A stretch of 64,000 nt of DNA from Tachypleus tridentatus (GCF_004210375.1 NW_027467782.1:22423276-22487275); one strand, 5' to 3'; shown: positions 36,611-49,224, numbered from the stretch's first letter. The notes: a model not told the origin generated them from the sequence alone. A program made the numbers and translations.

Positions 36611-37243
36611 TAAAAGTTTTATCCTCGAGCCAAGGTCTGGCTCACTTCACTTTCGCTGCTTTTGACCAGTTTTCCCGTCCTTCCTCTCACTCACAAATAC
36701 ACAACTCCATTTTTTGAAATGTTAAAAATAAAGTAAAAATTCCACGGATATTTTAAAACATTTCTCACGTAAGGGGACGAAGAGGAACTACAAAGTTCCT
36801 GAACACCCCAGTTGGAGAGAGAACTCTTCTGATTTCTCTCTCTCTAAACTGAACCCCTGCCACGTTAGTTTAGTTTAGTTTACCTGCTGAGCGAGACTTA
36901 CCTAAGAACGAATTACGAAAAGCGCATAACACGAATACTGAGAGAAATGAGCTTGCTGAAGCGGTAACTCAAGCCCGCTGAATTTACAAGACGAGTCGAT
37001 AGGACGAGGGTTAAGTCTGTACTTGTTTTCGAAATCCTAATGCTTTTATAGATACGTGCCTCGATATGAATAAACTGGAAGCAAGGACGAAAAAAGAATT
37101 TTCCTGTTAGTTAATAAAATGCGCGTGACAGCCTTGTTTCTTTTTATCATAACGTCTTGTGTTTGCTAGCTTAAAGCGACCATCGGTGTGAGTTATTTTG
37201 TTATGACAGTAGAACATTTGATGAAATGCCCCTATTTATTTTC

Positions 37244-37516
37244 GGCCTGGCATGGCCAAGCGCGTAAGGCGTGCGACTCGTAATCCGAGGGTCGCGGGTT
37301 CGAGCCCGCGTTGCGCTAAACATGCTCGCCCTCCCAACCGTGGAGGCGTTATATGTGACGGTTAATCCCACTATTCGTTAATTAAAGAGTATCCCAAGAG
37401 TTGGCGGTGGGTGGTGATGACTAGCTACCTTCCCTCTGGTCTTACACTGCTAAATTAGGGACGGCTAGCACAGAGAGCTCTCGAGTAGCTTTGTGCGAAA
37501 TTCCAAAACAAACAAA
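37244..37516 (+). repeat. tRNA-headed SINE, family 1, well preserved
   Basis: This is the cleanest copy in the window: GGCCTGGCATGGCCAAGCGC, then GACTCGTAATCCGAGGGTCG, box B GCGGGTTCGAGCCCGCG, the full body, and the tail AGCTTTGTGCGAAATTCCAA with ACAAAC. The anticodon-loop-like CTCGTAA would read CGT. It sits inside the hAT element, so it is younger than that insertion. Confidence 0.92.
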
Positions 37517-37584
37517 CATTTTATTTCCAAGCTGCTAGCGGGCCGGACAAAATGACCTTGAGAGCCGTTGTTTGGTGACCCCTG

Positions 37585-37740
37585 GTATAGTTTATTGGCC
37601 AAACACATTAGTAGGTAAGGATGTTATAGTGATATTATAGTTTAACTGTACAGCGTATTGACCAGACACAGTAGAATGTAAGGATAATAGTACAGCTGCG
37701 TGAATAGATAGATACAACATCATCCGACGGCTGTTTCACT
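37585..37740. repeat. Right remainder of the 67-68 bp minisatellite
   Basis: Two to three diverged units (AAGGATGTTATAGTGATATT, ACCAGACACAGTAGAATGTA, AGATACAACATCATC) continue the array after the hAT element and end at the LINE poly-A junction. Confidence 0.85.
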
Positions 37741-37969
37741 GTGTCGTTTTTTTTTTTTTTTGTATTTTTCTCCTTTTTCTTTATAGAGAGAATGCTACTA
37801 CTACTTGTAGTAACACACACACACACAAAAAAGAAAGTAATAATAATAATTATTATTCAATATTAGTGAAAAATTATTAAAAAAAAAAGAAAAATAATAA
37901 TAATAATAATAAAAAAAGAAACAAGGACTAAGTGTCTAGTGCATAGTGGCCAGCTTGTGTTACATTTCT

Positions 37970-39560
37970 TAAATATATGTTAAAAGGGGAGAGGTATTTA
38001 GGATTATTTACATCATGTACGTGATATCTGTCGAGATCACACATTAAGTCATTTTATGCCAATTCTTATTGAAATATTTTAGAGAATTATGCAAGAGTCT
38101 TTCAGCTATTGTATCTATGTTTGCATACTTGTGCATGAATGTGGTTGAGGTGCTACGTGGTACTTTATATGCTGAAGTTAGTACTGAATTTTGTATACTT
38201 TGAAGTTTCTGTACATGTGTGGGTGCTATGTTAATCCAGGCAGGTGATGCATATTCTATTGTTGGTCTAATGTACGTTTTGTAGATTGTAAGTATGTTGT
38301 CTGGTGTTGTTCCTTGATTTTACCTGAAAGACTTCTTGCATAGTTTGCTCTTTTCCAGATTCGTATCAGTATATTTTAATATGTGGTAACCACGTTAATT
38401 TTGAATCATAGGTTAGACCTAGAAATTTAGCAGAAGTAGCAGTCAGTAAAAGTGATCCATTCATATAGAGTTTTGGTGGATTTTTTCAGCTTATTCAGTC
38501 TGCTGAATAATATGACTTGGGTTTTGGAATATTGATTTTGATTCTGTATTTCTGGCAGTATTTTTCGATGTTATTTAGGACTGGTTGTAGGTTCGTTGCT
38601 GCTATTGACGGAGTGGGGCACTTTTCCAGACTGCTACATCGTCAGCGAACTGTGATGCATAACCTAAATTTAGGTCTGACAGAGGCATATTACTCACGTA
38701 CATGATAAATAATATAGGGCTAACAACCCCTCCTGGGGACTCCTGCTTCGGGTGAAAAGGCCCCTGAGTGGGCCCCGTTTACATTTACTTTACACATTCT
38801 GTTTTCCAGGAATTTAGACAGCCAGCGAATAGTTTCCTGGGGTAATGCCATCTCAAGTAATCTATGACGTAAACTATTATGCCACACTGTGTCAAAAGCT
38901 TTCTCAATGTCGAGAAAGCAAGCTACAGTGCATTTGTTTTGTTGAAACTGTTGGTAATTAATGCTGTAAGTCGAATCAGGTGGTCTGTAGTTTGGCGGTT
39001 TTTCGAAATCCGTTTTGAATTTCTGGTAATTTTGAATTTTCTTCTAAGTAAACTGACAGACGATTACCGATTATCCTCTCTAATACTTTGCCAATACAAC
39101 TTGTTAAGCTAATCGGGCGGTAGTTGTTTGGTTTATTCGCTGGCTTTCTTTCTTTCTGGAACATTAATATTATTGCTTCCTTCCAAGAAACGGGGATATA
39201 TCCTGCTGATAGTGATATATTAAATAACGCTGTTAGGTGTTCATATAATCTCTGAGTGCCTTGTTTAAGGAAGATAGCTTGAATACCATCTTCTCCAGGG
39301 CTTTGTTTTTTGTGTTGTTAATAGCAGTTACGACTGTTGCAGTGATATGTTTTATCAGTTGATGAGTGCTCCAGTCTTTTGTTTTTCTTGGTGTGTAATA
39401 GTGTTGACTGGACATTTAGGTGTAAAAATGCTTCTGTTTTGATCAATAAAGTTGGTAACTGTATTATAAAAGTATCTGTTCATGTCTGGTTCATGTCATC
39501 TGAAGTTGGCTTTTCCAGTCCTGGTTTCGAGTTATTTGGCGTCACGGCCATTTTCTAATT
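37970..39560 (-). pseudogene. Jockey-like reverse transcriptase, broken
   Basis: Frames on the minus strand give, in order: PGEDGIQAIFLKQG near 39290; KEAIILMFQKERKPANKPNN and YRPISLTSCIGKVLERIIGN near 39170-39060; then ACFLDIEKAFDTVWHNSLRH-like sequence near 38900 with the first catalytic Asp; GAFSPEAGVP near 38750 (the QG of the usual PQGG changed); a short DD-region relic near 38620; and TIEYASPAWINIAPTHVQKL near 38240, the C-terminal block of Jockey/RTE-type ORF2 proteins. Frameshifts occur roughly every 100-200 bases. The protein would have copied the element at its genomic nick. Clade placement beyond Jockey-like is not secure. Confidence 0.8.
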
Positions 39561-40097
39561 TTGTATCAAACTAGTTTTACTTTAAATCGTAAAAAGACAT
39601 CATGTTAAAAAAAAACAGTCTAATTTGTGAATACTTAACTAGCGTTTAAAAGGCCAATGACCTTAAAAAACACTAAAAACATTTGTAAGATGGACATTGT
39701 CATCATTGCTAATGACACTTTTCAGTATCAGGAATAAACCTTGGGACAAAATATGTCTTCAAATGGTGCCGTCGTTGACAAATCGGAGAGTTGTCTGAAA
39801 TAAAATTGTAGTACGTAACAAACTTTTGTTTTCAATTTACAAACCTCTTGAAGAGGCCTCATAATCACATATATTACATACAAAACAAATACAAAAATCA
39901 AATACACAGTTACATACAATTGAATGCACCTAATACTATCTGTAATTGCTCATATTAAAGGACACACAATCATGTAACGTTATGAACAAGTTTAGAATAA
40001 AATTAAAAGAAAGAATTGACATCATTATGAATAACATACCTGGAATAATCAAAACTTATTTTTTTTCTCAACTCACCCTTATAAAATGACAACAGAT

Positions 40098-40860
40098 TTA
40101 AATGGATATTTTGGCTAAACAAATTTGAGACGAACCTGTTTTATTTTGTATTTTCTTGTGGACATTTTCCTCAGTTGATAGCCTTTTTCTTGTTGCATTC
40201 GCGTAGTTCATAACATTATCTTCTGATTCTGTAACAGTGGCGGGAACACTCTCCAATGGTTTTTCTTGTCTCGTGTTCTCAACATACGATTGTACGTTGG
40301 TAACTTGAGTGATTAAAACAGGCGAGTCCACTTCTACTCCGGACGCAATGGGGGTGTCGGTGAATTCAGGAAGCTTTTCTTTTTCGATATTAGTAAGTTG
40401 ATTATTATCGTTAGTGCAATCTCGCGAAAAATGTCTGATCTCTCCACATTTCTGATATTTACGTTTAGGACACCTGCTGTACAAATGATCATCGGCCATA
40501 CATCTATTAGACACTTTTACCTGATCATTGTGTTTTATCTGATAGAATGCAGCCTTTCTAACTGGATCTATAAAGCGTCTAGCATACGGTAAGGGATGAT
40601 ACACGTGTTGGTAACTGAACGCGTACATACCTGTATAGATACCATTAATACGTTTCCACACAATCGGGCCTTTTAGAGTGCAACCTTGTTCGATTAATTT
40701 GTCCTTAATATGATTGTCTGTTATGTATTCTTGTACTTGAAAGAATGAAACAGTTACAACTTTGTTAGCGACACCAAGTACTTCTCAAACCTGACCGTTA
40801 ATAAAAACATTATCATCAATTCTTGTTGCTCTGTCTACGTTACATTATGTTTATATATAT
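40098..40860 (-). pseudogene. Gag-like ORF1 with CCHC zinc knuckle
   Basis: The open part (187 codons) reads WKRINGIYTGMYAFSYQHVY, then CMADDHLYSRCPKRK and YQKCGEIRHFSRDC, then an acidic and Ser/Thr-rich tail. The last segment is a retroviral-type zinc knuckle C-x2-C-x4-H-x4-C in which the first Cys is Tyr. Upstream, in the same frame, NKVVTVSFFQVQEYITDNHI continues the protein, preceded by a stop, so the true N-terminus is lost. Such ORF1 proteins bind the RNA of Jockey/I-type LINEs. Its position 5' of the RT on the same strand supports one element. Confidence 0.7.
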
Positions 40861-40929
40861 TATTGTTTCGTTTCAAAATGTTCCTTATGGGTTTCTCGTT
40901 AACTAATAAGGCTTGTTTCTGTCTTGAAA

Positions 40930-43900
40930 AGAAAGGTTACTCGGAGCGTCGCCATGACTGAAAAAATAATAAAAAAGATGTAATTGTATATAAGAGGATT
41001 TACATATTAATGAAAAAATAATTAAAAAATTAAAGTTATTTTAAAATTATCACAAAATCTGAACCATTGGTTAAAAAATAACTCTGGTTCAACAACCACC
41101 GCACGTGCAATAACTGATAGTCCAAGAACAATTGTTAAGCGTTACTGTATCATAACAACAAAACGGAAATTCGAAAAAGAACAATAATTCGAATAGTTAG
41201 AAAAGTTTAAACCTCAAAAGTGTAAACACAAGAAATTATCGATATTAAATTAAGTGGAAGTAAACACAAAACAAACAAATCTTATTAATACTTCTTAATA
41301 AAGAAGGTAAAAACAAAATGATTTGTATTTTACAAAATTCTCTAGAAGGAATTAGCCGGTAAAATATACCTTAAATTTTAAAAGTAAGCAGTTGCTGACT
41401 TGGGTTCAAGTAAAAATGCCTAATATAACTAAATTAATGTAATATAACCTTCTCATCGTAATCTTCCCATAATCTCGACAAACGTTTACAGTTTTTTTTC
41501 CATTAAATACAAAATAGTTATTATTTAAAGAATACGTATATATATAAAAGACCATGCAACGTTTCGACTTTATACTTGGGTCGTCATGATCCTTTCAGTT
41601 TTTCTTTGGTGAAATTGGAAGAAAAATCTTTAACATTTCTGAACGTTGTTCTTTTGACATCATGATATTATTATTATTACGTTTGCTCAAAGTCTTAATT
41701 ACTTTGAGGCAAAAGGTACCAGCAGTTTAGGCAACAATGTAAGTATAGTTATTGACATATGCGTATCACACCTGTTTCTGTAAAATTTTTCGTGTGCACT
41801 TATATGTACCACTACATTCCTTTATCAATAATATTAGCATGATATCCACAGAAGCAGTTAAACTTCAAAACTATTCCAAACACGAATCATGAAGTTATCA
41901 AGTTACCAGAGAAATTAACATTTATTAATTTAATTATTGTGATGATACCTCATAATTTATATATATATGAATGTAAATCTCACAGATGTTTTCCTAACTT
42001 ACATAGGATTATAGTACAACAACAAACACTGGGCATGAGAGGTTCCGCTTCTTAATATTATGGACAAAAGACATTAGATCTATAAAAACTGTTTATGTAT
42101 ATCTAAAGAGACGAAGAGGAGTCACTGAGCGTTAATTTCCTCCCCCTCGTTAAAGTTGTAGATAATCTTTGGATTGTGATAAGGAGAATTAACTACTTAG
42201 ATTATTTAAATACTTCTTCAAGACCCTGGTGTGTCTATTAGACGTACTTGTGTGGTTTATTGAATTCTATAAAAACTATTAAATAAAATAGTTATGTGGT
42301 AAATAATTACTTTCTGTAAGATATTTAACTTAAGCAAACCTTCTACCTTAATTGTATACCAACGTATATATGTGATATTAACATGAATTCTCAGCTATGA
42401 AATTTTCGAAACATTTCACTGTAATGATTTTAAGAAACAATTAAATATGCTTGTCTTTGTTGTAGATTTAAAATACTGATTTTATTTATTCCTAAATCGT
42501 TTTAAAACGTACCGATTATTGTATATTTTAAAACTACAAATTTTGTTTTTGTTTTGATTTGAAAACGAAGTACACAGTTTGCCTCTGCACTGTGCCATTC
42601 GGGACATACAGGGTTTTAAGAAAGGAAAGGCCTTGATGGCAATATGAAACTTCGTTTGTTCGAAAGTGAAATGACTTATCTAACCATACATTATCTTGTT
42701 CCATAAAATAATATCTATTCTCTTATCATAATTCAGCCTCGTAATTCAAATAACATACAAAATGATAAATCATTCTTTTCAAAATTAAAAAAGTTCTATA
42801 GTTGCTACAGAAATTGTTCACAAACATCTTTTCTTCTAATATCGTATCATCAGTTGAGCTTGTACTTCTCAGTTTATACCTAAAATCATATCCTTACTGA
42901 AATAAATCCCTCTATGATTTAAACAGTTAGAAAGAATTGAAAACTTACATGACGCGTTTTCATCAGTAAACTATGGCATTGGGAAGGTAAGTAGTGGCAA
43001 TGGTATACATCATGACAACCGAGATTGGGAAAGAGCGATTGGCTAAAATCAATAAAAACGCGCTTTTACTCAAGTTAGAAGAGCAAATTGTTTCAATTTT
43101 ATTTTAAACTATTGTGCTTTTCCAGCTTTGTGGCTAAGGGTGCCATATAACACTCATATAAATAAATATATTCACAATCATTACTAGTTGCGTTAGAACT
43201 ACAACTTAAAACTAAAATAAAAATTCATAACTTTCATTTAGATGTACAAAATGGAATAAATTAAAAAGATGTTGATTGATATTAATATGAAGTTTTTAAT
43301 GTTTGGAAATACAAATGGAAGTTTATTTTCCACATTATTTTAATTCAGTGGTACAATTTTCCCCTCGAGGCTGTTTATGGTTGTTAGGGCGTGAAATAAA
43401 TATATATTCATTTCTTATATGAGTATAAACGTAATACACAATCTATGGTAATTACACAAGGATGAATGTCTAGATACTGCCTCTTCTTTAACTACTGGTG
43501 GTGTCATTCATAAGTCGCTGTTTCTATGCAGCGCACTTTCTAATACACAAAGTTATCCCTTTTCCACTTTATCTTTCTTTCAATATTTATCAAACATCTA
43601 CAGATAACGACTTTCGAGAGTTCATTTTAACAGTTCATTAATACAGAAGTTCACGGAAGATGTCTGCAAATTAATTTCAATTTGTGAATACATGTTGTAA
43701 AGGGCCTCTCGTGTTCATTTAAACATGGGTTGAATGTGTTGTCTTGGTGAAATCATACCTTATTTGGCATGCAGTGCATACAGACATAGTACCTTATCAT
43801 TACCACTGTAACTTTCACCCAGCATATATTACAAGAACATAGGTTTGCGACTTGTATCAAATCTTAAACATATTAACGGCAATAGAATGATGAAAGGTGT

Positions 43901-44880
43901 GAACTTTGCTGTCAATACACATTTTCATTGAATATGTGTCACTTACTGTAGAACGTATAGCCTCTCCATTCGGTCACTGCTTTGAGAAAATGTTGATAAT
44001 TTTCTCGTTTTTATGGACCTAAGAATGGGTCAATTTTATACGTCATTTTCACTTGCAACTCTCTACGTTTCAGCCGTGGATTCTCGAAACTGAGAAAAGA
44101 TGATCGGATATATAGATTGTTACCATGATTTTAAAATAAAAAAGCCTTTGTTTAAGGGTATTTAAACAACTAAGATTAAAAATAATTTTCTATCACTCAA
44201 GGCAATATTAAATAAAAATTTCAATATCCAAAATTTATTCTTGTTAGCTTGGTACATTCCAAATGTTTAATTTATGGTAGAGATAAATAGTAAACATATT
44301 CAAAACAGGATATAAATACTTGTACATCACCAGGAGATTTGCTCAAGGTTGGTGTTGTTGTCGACATTGAACGAAGGTTTCCAACAATCTCGTCTTATAA
44401 GAACTGCTTGAATGATGATAAAATGAAAATATTCAATTTCAACATAACTATATTCAACAACAGATAATGACTTACATTAAACGTAAGAGTGGGGATAAGC
44501 CTCTTCTGACGGTTTAGAGTAAAATTCCTGTATTTCTTGGGGACGTTAGTCAAAAACAAAAATGTTTCTTCAGTTATTCTAATCATGAAACATCAACTGG
44601 AAGCCTACTATATTATTAACTACATTTTTTTTAAACCTAGAACCTTAGGGATTTTGAAGAATAGTGTATAATAATACTACAAACCTTAAGAGACATGATA
44701 AATAGTGAAGTGACAAAATCTACAATAGGCCTAATACTAATGTATTATGACAATAATACATTATAATGAAAACGTTTTGAAAAACGCATTCATACCATAA
44801 ATATATGTTGTTAGATTTATAAAATGCAAGCTTCTTCCACCAAGATCAGCATTCAATCAGCGAGTATTAGCTTAACCATC
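40930..44880. other. Long gene-free AT-rich region
   Basis: No exon or SINE was recognised. The only structured piece is the Penelope-type terminus at 41545-41595, listed separately. Confidence 0.4.
41545..41595 (-). ncRNA. Hammerhead-like Penelope terminus
   Basis: The minus strand reads CATGACGACCCAAGTATAAA then GTCGAAACGTTGCATGGTC. TGACGA, a short GAC/GTC stem and GAAAC repeat the layout seen at 2241-2282. The first core base is A rather than C. No RT or nuclease flanks it, so it is probably a solo terminus. Confidence 0.4.
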
Positions 44881-44884
44881 AGTC

Positions 44885-44996
44885 TCTCGCTAGTACAGAG
44901 ATAAGTCTACAGATTTCCAACGCTACAATCATGGGTTCGATTCAACTTGGTAGAATTAACAGATAGCCGCAAGTGGTTTTGCTAAATGAAAACCCA
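44885..44996 (+). repeat. tRNA-headed SINE, family 2
   Basis: CTCGCTAGTACAGAGATAAG and TCTACAGATTTCCAACGCTA form the head, TGGGTTCGATTC the box B, and AACAGATAGCCGCAAGTGGT with TTTGCTAAATGAAAACCCAC the tail. Confidence 0.75.
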
Positions 44997-45704
44997 CATT
45001 TCCCTTAACCATAACGTTATGTGAGAAAAGTTCGATAAAACGTAAACACTGTAGGGTAGTTTGTGTGTTTCAAGAGTTAATAATATTATTTGTAGGATAA
45101 ATTAGACCTAAAATTAGCCTAAATGTTTCTCTCTTTCTTTTGGATTAATCCATCGCCGAGTATGTATTATTTATTTTTGTTTGATAAGCACTGTACAGTT
45201 TTAATATTTTCATAACATTTGTTATAGTACTACAAATATTAACAAATGAACTTTTACAGTATATACAAACATTTATTGGATTTCTCCTCTTCAGGTAATG
45301 CTGGAATAATAAATACATTATTGAACTTTGGTCTTTCAACAAATGTAGAAATTACAATTGTTAAGACAAACTGTTTTATGCTTATGGTGAACTCATAGGC
45401 TACCTACCGACTAATGACAGAGTTGACCATAATTTTGTAACACCCCAAAAGCTGATAGCATGAGTTTTGATTGACATGGCGTTTCGGATTGAGAGTCCAG
45501 CACCGAAACCTCCAGGGCATTAAATGCCCAATGAATACATTTTATTATATCAAAGTATTTCCCAAGCAAACGTATTTGGTATAATTCAATATCAACATAG
45601 CCTATTTAATACAATTTGCATACAAAAGTGGGCCTATTTTGTATGTATCTAATATAAATGTTTAGAATCCGACGTCATTTGCGCTCGTGGATACTCAGCT
45701 AGAT

Positions 45705-45820
45705 TGTTTGTTTGTTTTTTGAATTTCGCGCAAAGCTACTCGAGGGCTATGTGTGCTAGCCGTCCCTAATTTAGCAGTGTAAGACTAAAGGGAAGGCAAC
45801 TAGTCATCACCACCCACCGC
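45705..45820 (-). repeat. SINE family 1, 3' half only
   Basis: The tail complement TTTCGCGCAAAGCTACTCGA through ATCACCACCCACCGC is present. The head half is missing. Confidence 0.85.
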
Positions 45821-45824
45821 TACT

Positions 45825-46630
45825 TATATATGTATGTTTATAAATAAAACAAAGTTTTTGTGGTAAACTCAAATTTTACTTGAAACGATGAGTATAGGTT
45901 ATCATCAACAAGAAACTTGCAGTGGTATAACACCAGACTTTGTTTGTAATATTTCTTTCTTGCACTGTTTTATAAGTACTACAGCTACATAACATTCACT
46001 GTATGGAAAATAGTTCCATTTTGTAAACATATGTGATCAGTATGTCAAAAAAACAACAACAACTCATCATACTTTTCATGTAGGGGTTGAAGTATCTTTT
46101 GTGGTTAATATGGTTGATGTTAAGAGTGCAGGCCTAAGGCAAACATATAGAGTGCTGTGTAACATTTACACAGAAAGAAATGATACAATCTTTTTTTTCA
46201 AAATTAGCTTCTTGAGCCTTTAATAAAGCGAAATCTGGAACATTTTTTAAAAAGTTTAATCGTTTATCGAGCTCAAGCTTGATCAGTATGAGTCGGTGTG
46301 TACAATCATCAATAGTGTTGGTTCATTCGATGTTTATATGGTAACCATGAATTGTCAGAAAATGTATTACTTCGTTATAGGATTTTGAATCAAGAAGAGA
46401 GACAAAACATACCTTGGAATAGGACTTATTTCCACTGCATTTTCATAGGTTTTCAGTTTTTAATTTAAAGACACAAGTACTTAATCAGTTAAATTAATTT
46501 GTTATTATGTTTAACAAAACAGATTATAAAATAGCATCTGAGGTCATTGGGAATATAACGATAAAAGAAAGAGCAAGATTGTTTATTTTATATCCTTCAT
46601 ACAATTTTGGATTCTTTAACAATTATCTTT
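45825..46630. other. Gene-free sequence
   Basis: Nothing recognised. Confidence 0.4.
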
Positions 46631-46635
46631 AGCTA

Positions 46636-46691
46636 GTTTGTTTGTTTGTTTTGGAATTTCGCACAAAGCTACTCGAGGGCTATCTGTGCTA
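46636..46691 (-). repeat. SINE family 1, tail fragment
   Basis: Only GAATTTCGCACAAAGCTACT, CGAGGGCTATCTGTGCTA remains. It lies 60 bp before another tail-first copy in the same orientation. Confidence 0.8.
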
Positions 46692-46750
46692 CTTCAGCCA
46701 GTACAAATTCATAGTTGACAGGTCACGGATAGCCCTCTGTGTGGTTTTGT

Positions 46751-46880
46751 TCTGTTTGTTTTTTTGAATTTCGCACAAAGCTACTCGAGGGCTATCTGTG
46801 CTAGCCGTCCATAATTTACCAGTGTAAGACTACAGGGAAGGCAGCTAGTCATCATCACCCGCCGCCAACTCTTGGGCTAC
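46751..46880 (-). repeat. SINE family 1, 3' half
   Basis: From TTTGAATTTCGCACAAAGCT to GCCAACTCTTGGGCTAC, then the match stops abruptly. It is a 5'-truncated copy. Confidence 0.85.
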
Positions 46881-46884
46881 AATA

Positions 46885-47460
46885 AAGAATATTGTATGAG
46901 GTAGGACCATGAGAAGCTTTGAGTTTCATTCGATTGTGAATCTGGATTGAGAATTCGATTCGTCAGCTGGGTTCTGATTTGATACTTTCAAATCTACACA
47001 GCTTGCGATAAACTTTGGAATTTAGATTATTACAGATTAGTTTGTTTAGATTGTTACTGAAACATGTTACTGATTGTCACAGTTGAAGCATTTACTTAAA
47101 GACAATGCACGAAAGAATTACTGAGCAAAGTTATCACAGCATTTGAGTGAAATATTTGTATGTTGAACACATTAATTCTGTGATCGTTAATGTGTAGAAC
47201 ATAGGTAGTACTATTCTGAAATATTATTTTGTGCAAACGCATGCTTGTGATCCACATTTGTTTTTATTTATGTGACACGTGCATTTTTAGCTAGCTACTT
47301 TCTAGCAGAACTGAAATTATTTTTTAAACAAAAAAAAAGAAAAAATATAAATTTGTACTTACCAGGGAAGTGTTCTTGAATACGATTTTAACTTATCAAA
47401 AATTACATAAAAATATACTTTTGTTGTAATTAATGTATAAATAAATGTTTATTTTTTAAA
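46885..47460. other. Gene-free sequence
   Basis: Nothing recognised. Confidence 0.4.
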
Positions 47461-47466
47461 ATTATG

Positions 47467-47592
47467 GTGGCCTCCCGCTAGTACAGCGGTATGTCTTCAG
47501 ATGTACAACGCTAAAATCAGGGGTTCGATTCCCTTCGGTGTTCTTACCAGGTAGCCCCATGTGGCTTTGCTATAAGAAAAGCAAAACAAACA
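47467..47592 (+). repeat. tRNA-headed SINE, family 2, best copy
   Basis: GGCCTCCCGCTAGTACAGCG then GTATGTCTTCAGATGTACAA form the head, AGGGGTTCGATTCCCTTCGG the box B, and AGGTAGCCCCATGTGGCTTT, GCTATAAGAAAAGCAAAACA the tail. Confidence 0.85.
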
Positions 47593-47789
47593 AACAAAAT
47601 ATTGGTGTTCTTCGAATGGCATTATCATAAATAAAATTTTGATAGGAATAAAAATTACATACTAAGTTATAAAGACGGATGAAATGTTTAAAGAGCCCAA
47701 GACTATTTCGATAAAAAGCTGTTAAAAAGAAAAAATGGTCTTGAGATAATATAATGTGAATTATGAGTATAACTATGAATAGAATAGTC

Positions 47790-48055
47790 TCAACAGTGGT
47801 ATGAAAGAAAAGGATCTCGTTGATCAGTTTGTAAAGACATCCAGCAATGTGTTGTCGCTAGTGGCTGAACAACTACGATTTTGTATGTACAGAAATACTG
47901 CATACAAGCCTAAAGATATTATAATGCCATTGTTTGTATCATTTGTTAGGTCCCGTTTGAAGTATTTTGTTTATTCTTGAGTTTCTTACCTCCAAAAGGA
48001 CAATGGATTGTTGAAAAGGCTGCTGATATGATGTCTTGGGTGGTATTTAGATTGA
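47790..48055 (+). pseudogene. CR1/L2-like LINE ORF2, C-terminal fragment
   Basis: Plus-strand frames read KEKDLVDQFVKTSSNVLSLV, AEQLRFCMYRNTAYKPKDII, MPLFVSFVRSRLKYFVYS, then a stop, then VSYLQKDNGLLKRL. This matches the region after the RT palm in CR1/L2-type LINEs (xxEKDLGVxVDxxLKxSxQ, IxxxYKxxVRxxLEYxxxxW, LxKDIxxLExVQR). It is a dead relic with no 3' end defined. Confidence 0.72.
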
Positions 48056-48109
48056 TTTAGTGGATAAGACAGTCTTTATTGCTATGTTATAATAAATCAA
48101 TTTTCGAAG

Positions 48110-48950
48110 CTTATCAAGCCGTTACAGTCCATGTACTCACATCCAGTCCGGCTTATCTCACCACAATGCATCATAAAAAAATAGATTTGTGACGTAGTTC
48201 CCATAGCAAAGGTTCCGTCATGAGGCTGCTACTCCTCCGTGAGAACTTTCCATAAGTCAACCAGTGTGTAAGAACAACGGTTTTCTAGGGTCTGTTTAAA
48301 TAGTCTGATCGTATAGAAATCTACATGCATTGTATCCAACGATTTGATCTCTACGTCTTCATATGGAATATAAATATATGTTTAATTTTATATCTGCTTT
48401 GAGGTACACGACGATTAATATATCGTTGAAGCAAAATGTGCACATGTAACTTGTGTCAGTTTTCCAGACAAAGATTCTGTTTGATTATGTTACATACTGT
48501 TACCTAGGGCACACAGAGGGCTCTTAATAGTCTCTGACCTTAGTGTTCTTTGATCCTCTACTACTACAAGATGCAGCACTTTGTTTATCATGGCTACCCA
48601 GCTTGTTGTAGACTTTTTCTGGATGGATCTGGTATCCTAAGCTGATCCATATTGTTTTCATTTTACAATATCCTTAAGAACAAAGGATATATCCATTTTG
48701 AAAATATAAAATTCTTTATTCTGAACATGATATGGTTGTATAAACATTTTAAGTCTTAAAAGATTGTCACGTACCCTAACTGAAATGACCTGTTTTTCGT
48801 GTAATAATACAACATAACGCCAAACAATTTTTTATACACCGTTTCACCGGAATTTTATATTGATTATAGTTTTCGCATGAATGGTGATTTGCATATTTAA
48901 AACTATTTTAATATAACGTACTCAACAATGAATACAAAGCAAAACATGAA
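48110..48950 (+). repeat. Unnamed dispersed repeat A, copy 1
   Basis: Aligns in the same orientation with 55120-55970. Shared anchors include CCATGTnnnCAnATCCA at the left end, GTAGTTCCC/GTAGTTTCC, GnACAACGnTTTT then TTTCTAGG, GATGCAGCACTTTGTTTATC versus AATGCTGCACTTTGCTCATT, TTTTTCTGGATGGATCTGGT versus CTTTTTGGATGGTCCTGGGG, CAAAGGATATATCCATTTTG versus CAAAGGATATCTCCGTCTTG, and ATTTGCATATT at the right. Divergence is high. No protein or tRNA-like head was recognised. Confidence 0.65.
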
Positions 48951-49224
48951 TTGTATGAAAATTGGTAGCCTTGAGAAACATTGCTTTAATTTTTTTAATT
49001 CGATCGTTAAGTGCATAAGGTTAAAATGTAATTTGCAATTTGATCAAGTATTCTTCTCTTCCTAACTCGTAAGCCTCTTTTAATCGTAGCAAATATTTTG
49101 TTTGTAATATAGCTATTGTATTAGCGTTACTAATCTGAGTATTTCTTTCATTTATGTTAAGACTAATGCAGAAGCAGATATTTTTACTTAAAAGAAATAG
49201 TATTTTACTAACTTCTTTGTTAGG

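Larger units (their letters stand above)
37748..40870 (-). mobile_element. Jockey-like non-LTR retrotransposon, minus strand
   Basis: The 3' end, on the minus strand, is GGAGAAAAATAC followed by a poly-A run (poly-T at 37748-37761), abutting the minisatellite. RT-coding similarity extends from about 37970 to 39560, and a CCHC ORF lies further 5' at 40098-40860. The 39560-40090 stretch between them is not coding, and no apurinic endonuclease domain is visible. Either the element lost its middle or two elements lie side by side. A compound simple repeat near the 3' end (37800-37910) includes (AC)n and (TAA)n. Confidence 0.75.

Noticed and set aside
37244-37320. Functional tRNA gene with CGT anticodon
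   Set aside because: It is the head of a SINE: it is followed by the SINE body and repeats across the window, and the acceptor stem does not pair properly.
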